Positions 1-5,613 of a stretch of DNA of 6,561 bases are shown here, piece by piece. Location: contig DCPV01000222.1 in the NCBI GenBank assembly GCA_002323775.1, positions 1 through 6,561 on the forward strand. The letters run 5' to 3'. The first letter of the stretch is position 1, and every line of letters begins with the position of its first letter. The notes beneath the pieces were generated by a model. That model saw only the letters and a program-made list of their open reading frames with translations. It was not told the origin of the DNA and searched no databases. The position numbers and the translations under genes were made by a program. This DNA comes from Firmicutes bacterium UBA1535. GTDB taxonomy: Bacteria; Bacillota; Clostridia; Tissierellales; Sedimentibacteraceae.

Positions 1-1
1 T

Positions 2-1123
2 GAAGTGTCTATAATAACTGGACTTCAAGTATTAGAGAATATAGATAAAGAGAAGTATGAGCCTATAATTATATATATTCGTAAGGATGGAAGCTGGGTT
101 TTGGGAGAGAGCTTATATGATATAAAAAGCTATAAAACTAAAAATTTTAAAGACATTTATGAGGTAGTTCCTATCGCTGACAATAATAAGCTTACTCTAT
201 ATCCGCATCCTGTCAAAACAAAGAAAAATCTTTTTAAATGTTTTTTTAGAAAGCCAAAGCCTGTTGTAATTGATGTATTATTTCCGGCTATGCACGGTAC
301 AAATGCAGAAGATGGATGTATACATGGATTTTGTCAAATGAATGGCGTACCCTGTGCTTTTGGAACAGTTTTAAGCTCAGCGGTCGGTATGGATAAGGTA
401 ATTATGAAGAAGCTTTTTGTTGCTGATAAATTACCTATTGTTGACTATATTTGGTTTTATAAAAATGAATTTTTAATTAATATGGAAAAAGTTATTGCAA
501 ATTCCGAAATTATAGGATATCCTTTAATAGTGAAGCCTGCTAATTTAGGTTCGAGTGTGGGTATAAGCAAAGCAAATAATCAAGATGAGCTAATCAACGC
601 CATACAAGTAGCAATATCCTATGATAAAAAAATCATAGTTGAAAAATGTATTGAAAACCTAAGAGAAATTAATTGTGCAGTGATGGGCTATGAAGATGAT
701 TTGATAACTTCACTTTGTGAGGAGCCATTAAATTATAAAGATTTTTTAAGCTATGAGGATAAATATATAAATAATAGTAAAAATAATATAAATGGTAAAA
801 GGAAAATACCGGCTGATATAGATGAAGAAACAAAAAATAAAATATTTGAGCTTGCAAAATCTGCATTTAATGCTATTGACTGCTCCGGAAATGCAAGAAT
901 AGACTTTTTATATGATGGCAATAATATATACATTAACGAAATAAATACTATACCAGGCTCATTAGCATTTTACTTGTGGGAAGCAACGGATATTAGCTTC
1001 AAAGAATTAATTACTAAAATTATAGGCATAGCGGAAGAAGAAACAAAGGATAGAAGAACAAATATTATTAGTTACAATGTAGATTTAATAAATAATATGG
1101 GTAAATACGGAAAGCATAAATAA
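2..1123 (+). CDS. ddl: D-alanine--D-alanine ligase, 5'-truncated by the window edge
   Basis: ATP-grasp enzyme that joins two D-alanines, using ATP, to make the dipeptide that ends the peptidoglycan stem; cytosolic. The reading frame is open to the edge: bases 2-4 encode Glu, followed by VSIITG, matching the family's E-V-S segment whose Glu (Glu15 of E. coli DdlB) contacts the first D-Ala. About 14 N-terminal residues are therefore missing, and the GTG at 5 is an internal Val, not a start. Counting that Val as residue 1: HGTNAEDG at 97-104, VLSSAVGMDK at 122-131, the glycine-rich ATP loop LGSSVG at 181-186, YEDKY at 250-254 and NEINTIPG at 311-318 with metal ligands Glu312 and Asn314. Tyr254 matches E. 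coli Tyr216, which favours D-Ala-D-Ala over D-Ala-D-Lac synthesis (Phe in lactate-type ligases). The segment after the second glycine reads SLAFYLWE rather than the more usual form. It is followed by rnr on the same strand. Family is secure; substrate preference is inferred. Confidence 0.93.
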   Translation, partial: EVSIITGLQVLENIDKEKYEPIIIYIRKDGSWVLGESLYDIKSYKTKNFKDIYEVVPIADNNKLTLYPHPVKTKKNLFKCFFRKPKPVVIDVLFPAMHGTNAEDGCIHGFCQMNGVPCAFGTVLSSAVGMDKVIMKKLFVADKLPIVDYIWFYKNEFLINMEKVIANSEIIGYPLIVKPANLGSSVGISKANNQDELINAIQVAISYDKKIIVEKCIENLREINCAVMGYEDDLITSLCEEPLNYKDFLSYEDKYINNSKNNINGKRKIPADIDEETKNKIFELAKSAFNAIDCSGNARIDFLYDGNNIYINEINTIPGSLAFYLWEATDISFKELITKIIGIAEEETKDRRTNIISYNVDLINNMGKYGKHK

Positions 1124-1171
1124 TAACTTGTAGGATTAATAGATTATTCGACAAATTAAAATTTAACAAAA

Positions 1172-1178
1172 GAAAGGA
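1172..1178 (+). promoter_or_regulatory. ribosome binding site of rnr
   Basis: GAAAGGA lies 8 bases before the ATG at 1187 and selects that start. A second ATG at 1179 is out of frame and too close to this site. The rest of the 63-base ddl-rnr gap shows no terminator hairpin and no promoter with acceptable spacing, so read-through from ddl is possible. Confidence 0.7.
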
Positions 1179-1186
1179 ATGAAAAA

Positions 1187-3298
1187 ATGAACTTAAAAGA
1201 AAAAATATTAGCGTTTATGGAAGATGAAAATTATAGACCTCTTAAATTCAAAGAATTGTGCGAAGCCTTAGAGATTGAAAGCAGTATGACGAAGGAATTT
1301 TTGAAGATACTTAATCAGCTTGAGGATGAGGGTAAAATAATAATGAATTCCTCTGAAAAATATGGAATTCCTGATAGACTCGGTTTAGTAATAGGTGTAA
1401 TTGAAGGACATCCAAAGGGATATGGATTTTTAATATCTGCTAACAAGGACAAGAGGGATTTATTCATATCTCACACTGATTTGAGTGGTGCAATGAATGG
1501 TGACAGAGTTATCGCTAAAATTACTGAAAGCTATACATATGATAGAAACCCTGAAGGAAAAGTAATTAGGATACTTGAAAGAGCTAATAAAACTGTTATA
1601 GGCATGCTTTCACAAAGTAAAAATTTTGGATTTGTTATACCTGATGACAAGAAGCTTAGCTGTGATGTTTTTGTGTCAAAAAGTGATTTTAATGGAGCTA
1701 AGGACAATCAAAAGGTTGTAGTAAAAATAACACAGTGGCCTACAGAAAAAAGAAAGGCCGAAGGTGAAATCATTGAAATTATTGGAAATGAAGAAGATGT
1801 TGAAACGCATATAGAAGCTGTTTTGATTAAGCACAAGGTAAGAAAATATTTCCCAGAAGATGTTATAGCGCAGGCAAGAGGTATAGAGGTAGAGATAGCT
1901 CAAAAAGAAATTGACAGGAGAAAAGATTTAAGACATTTGCCTATAATCACAATTGACGGAGAAGATGCAAAGGACTTAGATGATGCTGTTTATGTTGAAA
2001 AGTTAGATAATAATCAATATAAATTAGGAGTGCATATAGCTGATGTTACTCACTATGTAAAAGAAAATAGCAAAATAGATAAAGAAGCTTTAAAAAGGGC
2101 AACAAGTATATATTTGGCAGATAGAGTCATACCAATGCTGCCAAAGGAGCTATCCAATGGAGTTTGTAGCTTGAATCCTAATGAGGGTAAGCTTTGTTTA
2201 TCCTGTGAAATGATAATTGATTTAAAAGGTAAGGTTGTTGATTATTCAATATATGAGAGCATTATTAGCTCAAAATACAGAATGAACTACACAGATGTTT
2301 CAAACATTTTGGAAAATGATGATGAAGCTTTAAAGGAAAAATATAAAGACATAGTTCCAATGCTTAAAGATATGGAAGAATTAAGCAATTTATTAAGAAG
2401 TAAAAGAGAGCAAAGAGGCTGTATAGACTTTGATTTTGATGAAACAAAGCTGATAGTAGATGAAAAAGGCAAGGTTACAGATGTAATAAAATATGAAAGA
2501 AGAACATCAAATAAAATAATAGAGGAATTTATGCTGGCTGCAAATGAAACTGTGGCAGAAAACTATTATTGGCTTAATTTACCTTTTGTTTATCGTATAC
2601 ATGAAGAACCAGATGAAGAAAAAATAGCAGATTTTAGTAAATTTATATTTAATTTTGGTTACACATTAAAAGGAAGCCAAGAGGTACATCCTCGTGAGCT
2701 GCAACAGCTATTATTGAAAATTAAAGGCAAAAAGGAAGAAACAGTGATAAATACTATGATGCTGCGTTCATTAAGAAAAGCAGTGTATTCGCATGAATGC
2801 TCGCCGCATTTTGGGTTAGCAGCAAATTATTATTGCCATTTTACTTCACCAATAAGGCGTTATCCTGATTTGCAAATTCATAGAATTATTAAGGCTCAAA
2901 TCAACAACAAAATTTCAGTTGATAATACTTCTAATTTGAATGAAAGATGTGCTATGGTAGCAGAGCAATCTTCTAAGCAAGAAAGAGTAGCAGACGAAGT
3001 AGAAAGAGATACAGATAAAATTAGAATAGCAGAATTTATGTCAGACAAGATTGGTGAGGAGTATGAAGGAATTATATCAGGTGTAACAAGCTTTGGAATA
3101 TTCGTAGAGCTAGATAACACAGTAGAAGGATTAGTTCATATATCGAATTTAATTGATGATTACTATATTTATGATAATGATAAAAAAATTCTGACAGGTG
3201 AACACTTAGGTAAAACTTATAAAATAGGGGATATAGTAAGTGTTAGATTAGAAAAAGTAAGCATTGCAAATGCAGAAATTGATTTTGTCATTTTGTAA
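1187..3298 (+). CDS. rnr: Ribonuclease R (RNB-family 3'-5' exoribonuclease)
   Basis: Processive, metal-dependent 3'-to-5' exoribonuclease that can degrade structured RNA; in trans-translation it removes the non-stop mRNA. The 703 residues show, in order, an N-terminal winged-helix region (about 1-63), two cold-shock RNA-binding domains (about 65-130 and 137-200), the RNB catalytic domain (about 245-575) and an S1 domain (about 623-700). The catalytic aspartates are present in TIDGEDAKDLDDA: Asp257, Asp263, Asp265 and Asp266, with the spacing of E. coli Asp272/278/280/281. Tyr309 in TSIYLADRVIPMLP matches the substrate-clamping Tyr324 of E. coli, and TSPIRRYPDL at 553-562 carries the RNB arginines. 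The protein stops just after the S1 domain (ending IDFVIL) and lacks the lysine-rich tail of E. coli RNase R. The ATG is supported by a ribosome binding site at 1172-1178. smpB and ssrA follow, a common Firmicute arrangement that fits the shared role. Confidence 0.97.
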   Translation: MNLKEKILAFMEDENYRPLKFKELCEALEIESSMTKEFLKILNQLEDEGKIIMNSSEKYGIPDRLGLVIGVIEGHPKGYGFLISANKDKRDLFISHTDLSGAMNGDRVIAKITESYTYDRNPEGKVIRILERANKTVIGMLSQSKNFGFVIPDDKKLSCDVFVSKSDFNGAKDNQKVVVKITQWPTEKRKAEGEIIEIIGNEEDVETHIEAVLIKHKVRKYFPEDVIAQARGIEVEIAQKEIDRRKDLRHLPIITIDGEDAKDLDDAVYVEKLDNNQYKLGVHIADVTHYVKENSKIDKEALKRATSIYLADRVIPMLPKELSNGVCSLNPNEGKLCLSCEMIIDLKGKVVDYSIYESIISSKYRMNYTDVSNILENDDEALKEKYKDIVPMLKDMEELSNLLRSKREQRGCIDFDFDETKLIVDEKGKVTDVIKYERRTSNKIIEEFMLAANETVAENYYWLNLPFVYRIHEEPDEEKIADFSKFIFNFGYTLKGSQEVHPRELQQLLLKIKGKKEETVINTMMLRSLRKAVYSHECSPHFGLAANYYCHFTSPIRRYPDLQIHRIIKAQINNKISVDNTSNLNERCAMVAEQSSKQERVADEVERDTDKIRIAEFMSDKIGEEYEGIISGVTSFGIFVELDNTVEGLVHISNLIDDYYIYDNDKKILTGEHLGKTYKIGDIVSVRLEKVSIANAEIDFVIL

Positions 3299-3326
3299 AG
3301 CATCAAGCAAAAATCTTTAACAAAAC

Positions 3327-3357
3327 CGAGGGGGGTTAAACTCTCCTCGTAAATTTT
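3327..3357 (+). terminator. possible leaky intrinsic terminator between rnr and smpB
   Basis: Arms 3327-3335 (CGAGGGGGG) and 3341-3349 (CTCTCCTCG) form a 9-bp stem, two of the pairs G-U, around the loop TTAAA. The tail is TAAATTTT, so the T-tract is broken by adenines. It is the only strongly GC-rich segment in this AT-rich spacer. Partial termination or protection of the rnr mRNA 3' end are both reasonable; complete separation of smpB is not established, and no well-spaced promoter was found for smpB. Confidence 0.5.
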
Positions 3358-3461
3358 AAATATTATACTAATTTTATTGAAATTTGATTAAAAAATTTGT
3401 ATTTATTTTGTAATTTAAGGACGAGATAAAACGTGTATAATGACAATGTAGTAAACTTTAG

Positions 3462-3469
3462 AAGGGTGG
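3462..3469 (+). promoter_or_regulatory. ribosome binding site that decides the smpB start
   Basis: AAGGGTGG lies 8 bases before the GTG at 3478. The upstream in-frame GTG codons fit less well: the one at 3433 has only AAGG about 12 bases ahead, and the one at 3466 lies within this site. This favours 3478. Confidence 0.6.
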
Positions 3470-3477
3470 ACTTTGCA

Positions 3478-3927
3478 GTGGTTGATAATATTAAATCATT
3501 AGCTAGAAACAAAAAAGCGACATTTGAATATTTTATTGAGGACAAATACGAAGCTGGTATTGTTTTAGTAGGCACTGAGGTTAAATCGATACGACAAAGT
3601 ATGCTCAATATCAAAGATAGCTATGCAGCAATCAAAGATGGCGAGGTTTATGTTTACAACATGCACATCAGTCCATATGAAAAAGGAAATATATTTAATG
3701 TAGATCCGTTAAGACCGAGAAAGCTTTTATTAAACAAAAGAGAAATAAGAAAGCTAATCGGACTGACAACTTTAAAAGGATACTCCTTAATACCATTAAG
3801 CGTTTATTTGAAAAACGGTCTTGTAAAGCTTGAATTGTCTGTAGCAAAGGGTAAGAAAAACTACGATAAAAGACAGGATATAGCTAAAAAAGATGCCGAA
3901 AGGCGTATACAGCGTTCATCTGAATAA
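3478..3927 (+). CDS. smpB: SsrA-binding protein SmpB
   Basis: Small basic protein that binds the tRNA-like domain of tmRNA, allows its aminoacylation and delivery with EF-Tu, and fills the decoding site of stalled ribosomes. From the GTG at 3478 the product is 149 residues, within the usual size. It shows the conserved [14 protein letters not shown] start, the [16 protein letters not shown] strand, NIKDSY, and a basic C-terminal segment with [12 protein letters not shown], which becomes a helix in the mRNA channel. Tyr sits where E. coli has His136, a common variant. An in-frame GTG at 3433 would add 15 residues (including [12 protein letters not shown]) that do not resemble SmpB. The stop lies 22 bases before ssrA, so the protein and its RNA partner are likely co-transcribed or at least co-regulated. 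Identity is very secure; the exact start is probable. Confidence 0.95.
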   Translation: MVDNIKSLARNKKATFEYFIEDKYEAGIVLVGTEVKSIRQSMLNIKDSYAAIKDGEVYVYNMHISPYEKGNIFNVDPLRPRKLLLNKREIRKLIGLTTLKGYSLIPLSVYLKNGLVKLELSVAKGKKNYDKRQDIAKKDAERRIQRSSE

Positions 3928-3941
3928 GCACAGACAGATGA
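3916..3941 (+). other. hairpin across the smpB stop, just before tmRNA
   Basis: TCATCTG (3916-3922) and CAGATGA (3935-3941) form a perfect 7-bp stem with a 12-base loop that contains the smpB stop codon. The stem ends 8 bases before the mature tmRNA 5' end. It has no T-tract, so it is not a terminator. It could be a processing landmark on an smpB-ssrA precursor; that role is inference. Confidence 0.4.
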
Positions 3942-3949
3942 TTAATTAA

Positions 3950-4305
3950 GGGGCCGTACTTGGTTTCGACGGGGATATAGAAGTAAGATAAGCGAGTCGT
4001 TGTCGCCAAACAACGATAAAAGTGGCAACTAAATATAAACGCAAAAGAAAATAATAATTTAGCATTCGCTGCTTAGTCAGCTGGCTTGTTCCACTTAGAC
4101 GACCTGTAGTCTAAACTGGGGCATCATCTAAATCAGGGCACTGTATTGGGGTTTCTCCGACCCAATAGAGTATAATTGGAGATAGCTGATTGTATAGCTT
4201 GTCGATAGGCGATACATGAGGCGAATATAAAATTATCGACTGCACTCGGAGAAAGTTTTATGGAAATATTTTCGGACAGGGGTTCAACTCCCCTCGGCTC
4301 CACCA
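3950..4305 (+). ncRNA. ssrA: transfer-messenger RNA (tmRNA)
   Basis: Rescues ribosomes stalled on broken mRNAs by acting as tRNA-Ala and then as a short mRNA for a degradation tag. The acceptor stem pairs GGGGCCG (3950-3956) with CGGCTCC (4295-4301), one G-U pair, followed by A and an encoded CCA (4303-4305). The T arm is AGGGG / TTCAACT / CCCCT (4278-4294), and the diagnostic D-loop region GGTTTCGACGGGGAT is near 3962-3976. Helix 2 includes CGAGT (3993-3997) with ACTCG (4244-4248). Pseudoknot 1 has TCGTTG (3997-4002) with CAACGA (4011-4016) and GCCA (4005-4008) with TGGC (4023-4026). A helix TTAGAC/GTCTAA (4095-4100/4109-4114) follows the tag. A later pseudoknot has TATTGGG/CCCAATA (4144-4150/4161-4167) with TCTCC/GGAGA (4154-4158/4178-4182). 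A further one joins TGTAT/ATACA (4191-4195/4212-4216) with GTCGATA/TATCGAC (4201-4207/4234-4240). The length of 356 bases is typical of a one-piece tmRNA. Confidence 0.98.
4041..4076 (+). other. tmRNA tag-peptide reading frame
   Basis: The resume codon GCA at 4041 lies 14 bases after the end of pseudoknot 1. The frame reads AKENNNLAFAA and ends at TAG (4074-4076). The first Ala of the complete tag comes from the charge on tmRNA. The small, hydrophobic C-terminus ending in Ala-Ala is the usual signal for ClpXP-type proteases. The frame is read directly from the sequence; the resume codon is assigned from spacing and tag pattern. Confidence 0.93.
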
Positions 4306-4308
4306 ACA

Positions 4309-4343
4309 AACCCACCAGTAGAACACACTGGTGGGTTATTTTT
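4309..4343 (+). terminator. intrinsic terminator of ssrA
   Basis: AACCCACCAGT (4309-4319) and ACTGGTGGGTT (4327-4337) form a perfect 11-bp stem with a 7-base loop, followed by ATTTTT. It starts 3 bases after the tmRNA CCA end. On the minus strand the same stem is followed only by TGTTGG, so it should work mainly for the plus strand, with at best weak action on transcripts arriving from the pst side. Confidence 0.92.
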
Positions 4344-4358
4344 ATCCGCTAAATTGTA

Positions 4359-4380
4359 GAAAAGGATAAAACCTTATCCT
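4359..4380 (-). terminator. weak terminator-like hairpin at the end of the pst-HAD operon
   Basis: Read on the minus strand, AGGATAA - GGTT - TTATCCT (4380 down to 4363) is a 7-bp stem followed by TTTCT. The stem contains the HAD stop codon. It is short and AT-rich, so termination would be inefficient; the stronger stem at 4309-4337 may act as backup. The call rests on stem plus T-run only. Confidence 0.35.
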
Positions 4381-4844
4381 CTAAGTGTTGCAATTAAAGC
4401 TTTTGTATTTAGCAACAAATTAATTCCATCTTCAATAGATTTAACTATAACATCAGAACTCATTAATAGCTTAGCACACATTCCTTCTTTTTCTAAAACC
4501 GCAACAGAAAGCTCTGCAACTTCGAACATTTTAATATCATTATATCCGTTGCCGAAGCATATTGTTTTGTCTTTTCCTATATCCTCAACTATTTTTTTCT
4601 TATAAACAGCCGCATCATCTCTAGGGAATGTTTTTAATGTCAAATTCAATCCTTCACATTCCTTAGCAGCTGAACCATATGTATCAGCAGTAAGAACATA
4701 TACATTAGCTATCTTGCATAAAATAGCAAGCTTTTCTCTTGTAGTATCTGCAATTTTACCTTCTGTAGCAATAGTACCATTGTAATCAAATACTATATTT
4801 TCAATGGAATAGTTTTTTATACCGGGTATGTTTATATTTATCAT
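4374..4844 (-). CDS. HAD-superfamily protein of the 'soluble P-type ATPase' kind
   Basis: A 156-residue cytosolic protein with a minimal HAD core and no cap domain, membrane segment or signal peptide. Motif I is FDYNGT with nucleophile Asp20 and Asn at the +2 position (Asn22). Motif II is VLTADT with Thr52. Lysines at 82-84 could supply motif III, and motif IV is GNGYNDIKMF at 98-107 with Asp103. The start PGIKNYSIENIVFDYNG and the GNGxND form fit the COG4087-type group, which resembles the phosphorylation domain of P-type ATPases. The substrate is unknown. Most HAD phosphatases have Asp at +2 as acid/base; Asn here suggests slow, altered or no hydrolysis. The gene begins 19 bases after the pstB stop, with GAGG 7 bases before its ATG, so it is the last gene of the pst operon. 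That suggests, without proving, a link to phosphate metabolism or transporter control. Confidence 0.85.
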   Translation of the reverse strand: MININIPGIKNYSIENIVFDYNGTIATEGKIADTTREKLAILCKIANVYVLTADTYGSAAKECEGLNLTLKTFPRDDAAVYKKKIVEDIGKDKTICFGNGYNDIKMFEVAELSVAVLEKEGMCAKLLMSSDVIVKSIEDGINLLLNTKALIATLRG

Positions 4845-4863
4845 TACTTTACCTCATCTCACT

Positions 4864-5613
4864 TTAATTTTTCATATACATTATATATTCTTTTGTTCTT
4901 GAATCAGTAGGCTCATTAAAAATAGTATGAGGAGTTCCAACTTCCACTATTGCTCCGTCTTCCATATATATTACAAAATCAGCAATTCGTTTTGCTTGAG
5001 CAAGATTGTGAGTTACAATTATAATTGTATATTCATTTTTTAACTCTAAGAGCATTTTTTCAATATTTGCTGTATTTTTTATATCTAATGCTGAACAAGG
5101 TTCGTCTAATAATATCACTTCAGGGTTAACAGTTAGACATCTTGCTATTACCAAACGTTGTTGTTGCCCTCCTGAAAGCTTTCTGGCAGGCGTATTTAAG
5201 TTATCCTTTACTTCATCATACAAACCTGATTTTTTTAAATTTGTAATAACTATATCATTTAATTTCTCTTTATCTTTTTCACCATGATAAATTGGAGCAT
5301 AAGTCATATTTTTATAAATAGAGAAAGGAAAAGTTACAGGATTTTGAAAAACCATGCCAATAGAGCTTCTAAGCTTTTCAAGAGGTATGTTCATTATATT
5401 TGAATTATTAAATTCGATTTTTCCTTTAATTTTTCCGCCGTATTCCTCAACAGTTCTATTAAATGACTTTAAAAATGTAGATTTCCCACAACCAGATGGA
5501 CCTATAATAGCAGTAATCTTGTTTTTTTCAAATTCTACATTTATATTTCTCAAGATGTTATTTTTTTTGTAATCTACACATAATTCTTCGGTTTTTAAAA
5601 TAATATTTTTCAT
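4864..5613 (-). CDS. pstB: phosphate ABC transporter ATP-binding protein PstB
   Basis: Cytosolic ATPase that powers phosphate import through the PstC-PstA channel. The 249 residues match the usual PstB length. The Walker A loop is GPSGCGKST at 38-46, the Q-loop Gln90 lies in VFQNPVTFPFSIY, the signature is LSGGQQQR at 146-153, Walker B is VILLDEP with Asp170 and Glu171, the D-loop is SALD at 174-177 and the switch His202 lies in VTHN. The FPFSIYKN...APIYHG stretch (about 95-111) and DEPCSALD are characteristic of PstB rather than other importers. The ATG directly abuts the pstA stop (TAAATG), with GAGGA 7 bases upstream inside pstA, which implies translational coupling and matched subunit amounts. 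The HAD gene follows. Transport of a related oxyanion cannot be excluded from the ATPase alone. Confidence 0.94.
   Translation of the reverse strand: MKNIILKTEELCVDYKKNNILRNINVEFEKNKITAIIGPSGCGKSTFLKSFNRTVEEYGGKIKGKIEFNNSNIMNIPLEKLRSSIGMVFQNPVTFPFSIYKNMTYAPIYHGEKDKEKLNDIVITNLKKSGLYDEVKDNLNTPARKLSGGQQQRLVIARCLTVNPEVILLDEPCSALDIKNTANIEKMLLELKNEYTIIIVTHNLAQAKRIADFVIYMEDGAIVEVGTPHTIFNEPTDSRTKEYIMYMKN

Noticed and set aside
669..933. Two overlapping minus-strand open frames inside ddl
   Set aside because: They are antisense to a strongly conserved Ddl region, rich in Tyr/Phe/Leu as expected from complemented AT-rich codons, and match no recognisable family.
1128..1162. Possible rnr promoter (TTGTAG with TAAAAT)
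   Set aside because: The spacer of 23 bases is too long for a standard sigma-70 type promoter.
1676..3120. Several 60-75 codon minus-strand frames inside rnr
   Set aside because: They lie fully within the conserved RNase R coding region, show low-complexity Ser/Leu/Phe composition and have no supporting ribosome binding sites that I could identify.
3364..3414. Possible smpB promoter elements (TATACT at 3364, TTGATT at 3384 with TGTAAT at 3409)
   Set aside because: TATACT would need its -35 box inside the hairpin, and the TTGATT/TGTAAT pair has a 19-base spacer. Such matches are expected by chance in this AT-rich spacer.
3363..3614. Minus-strand frame across the smpB start
   Set aside because: It overlaps conserved SmpB codons and its composition looks like a reverse-strand shadow; nothing recognisable.
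4133..4315. Minus-strand open frame containing VEPRGVEPLSE
   Set aside because: It lies antisense to the 3' half of tmRNA. This peptide pattern is a well-known artefact of translating the reverse strand of tRNA-like T arms and acceptor stems.
5354..5572. Plus-strand frame opposite the pstB Walker A region
   Set aside because: It is the complement of conserved PstB motifs and resembles no known protein.
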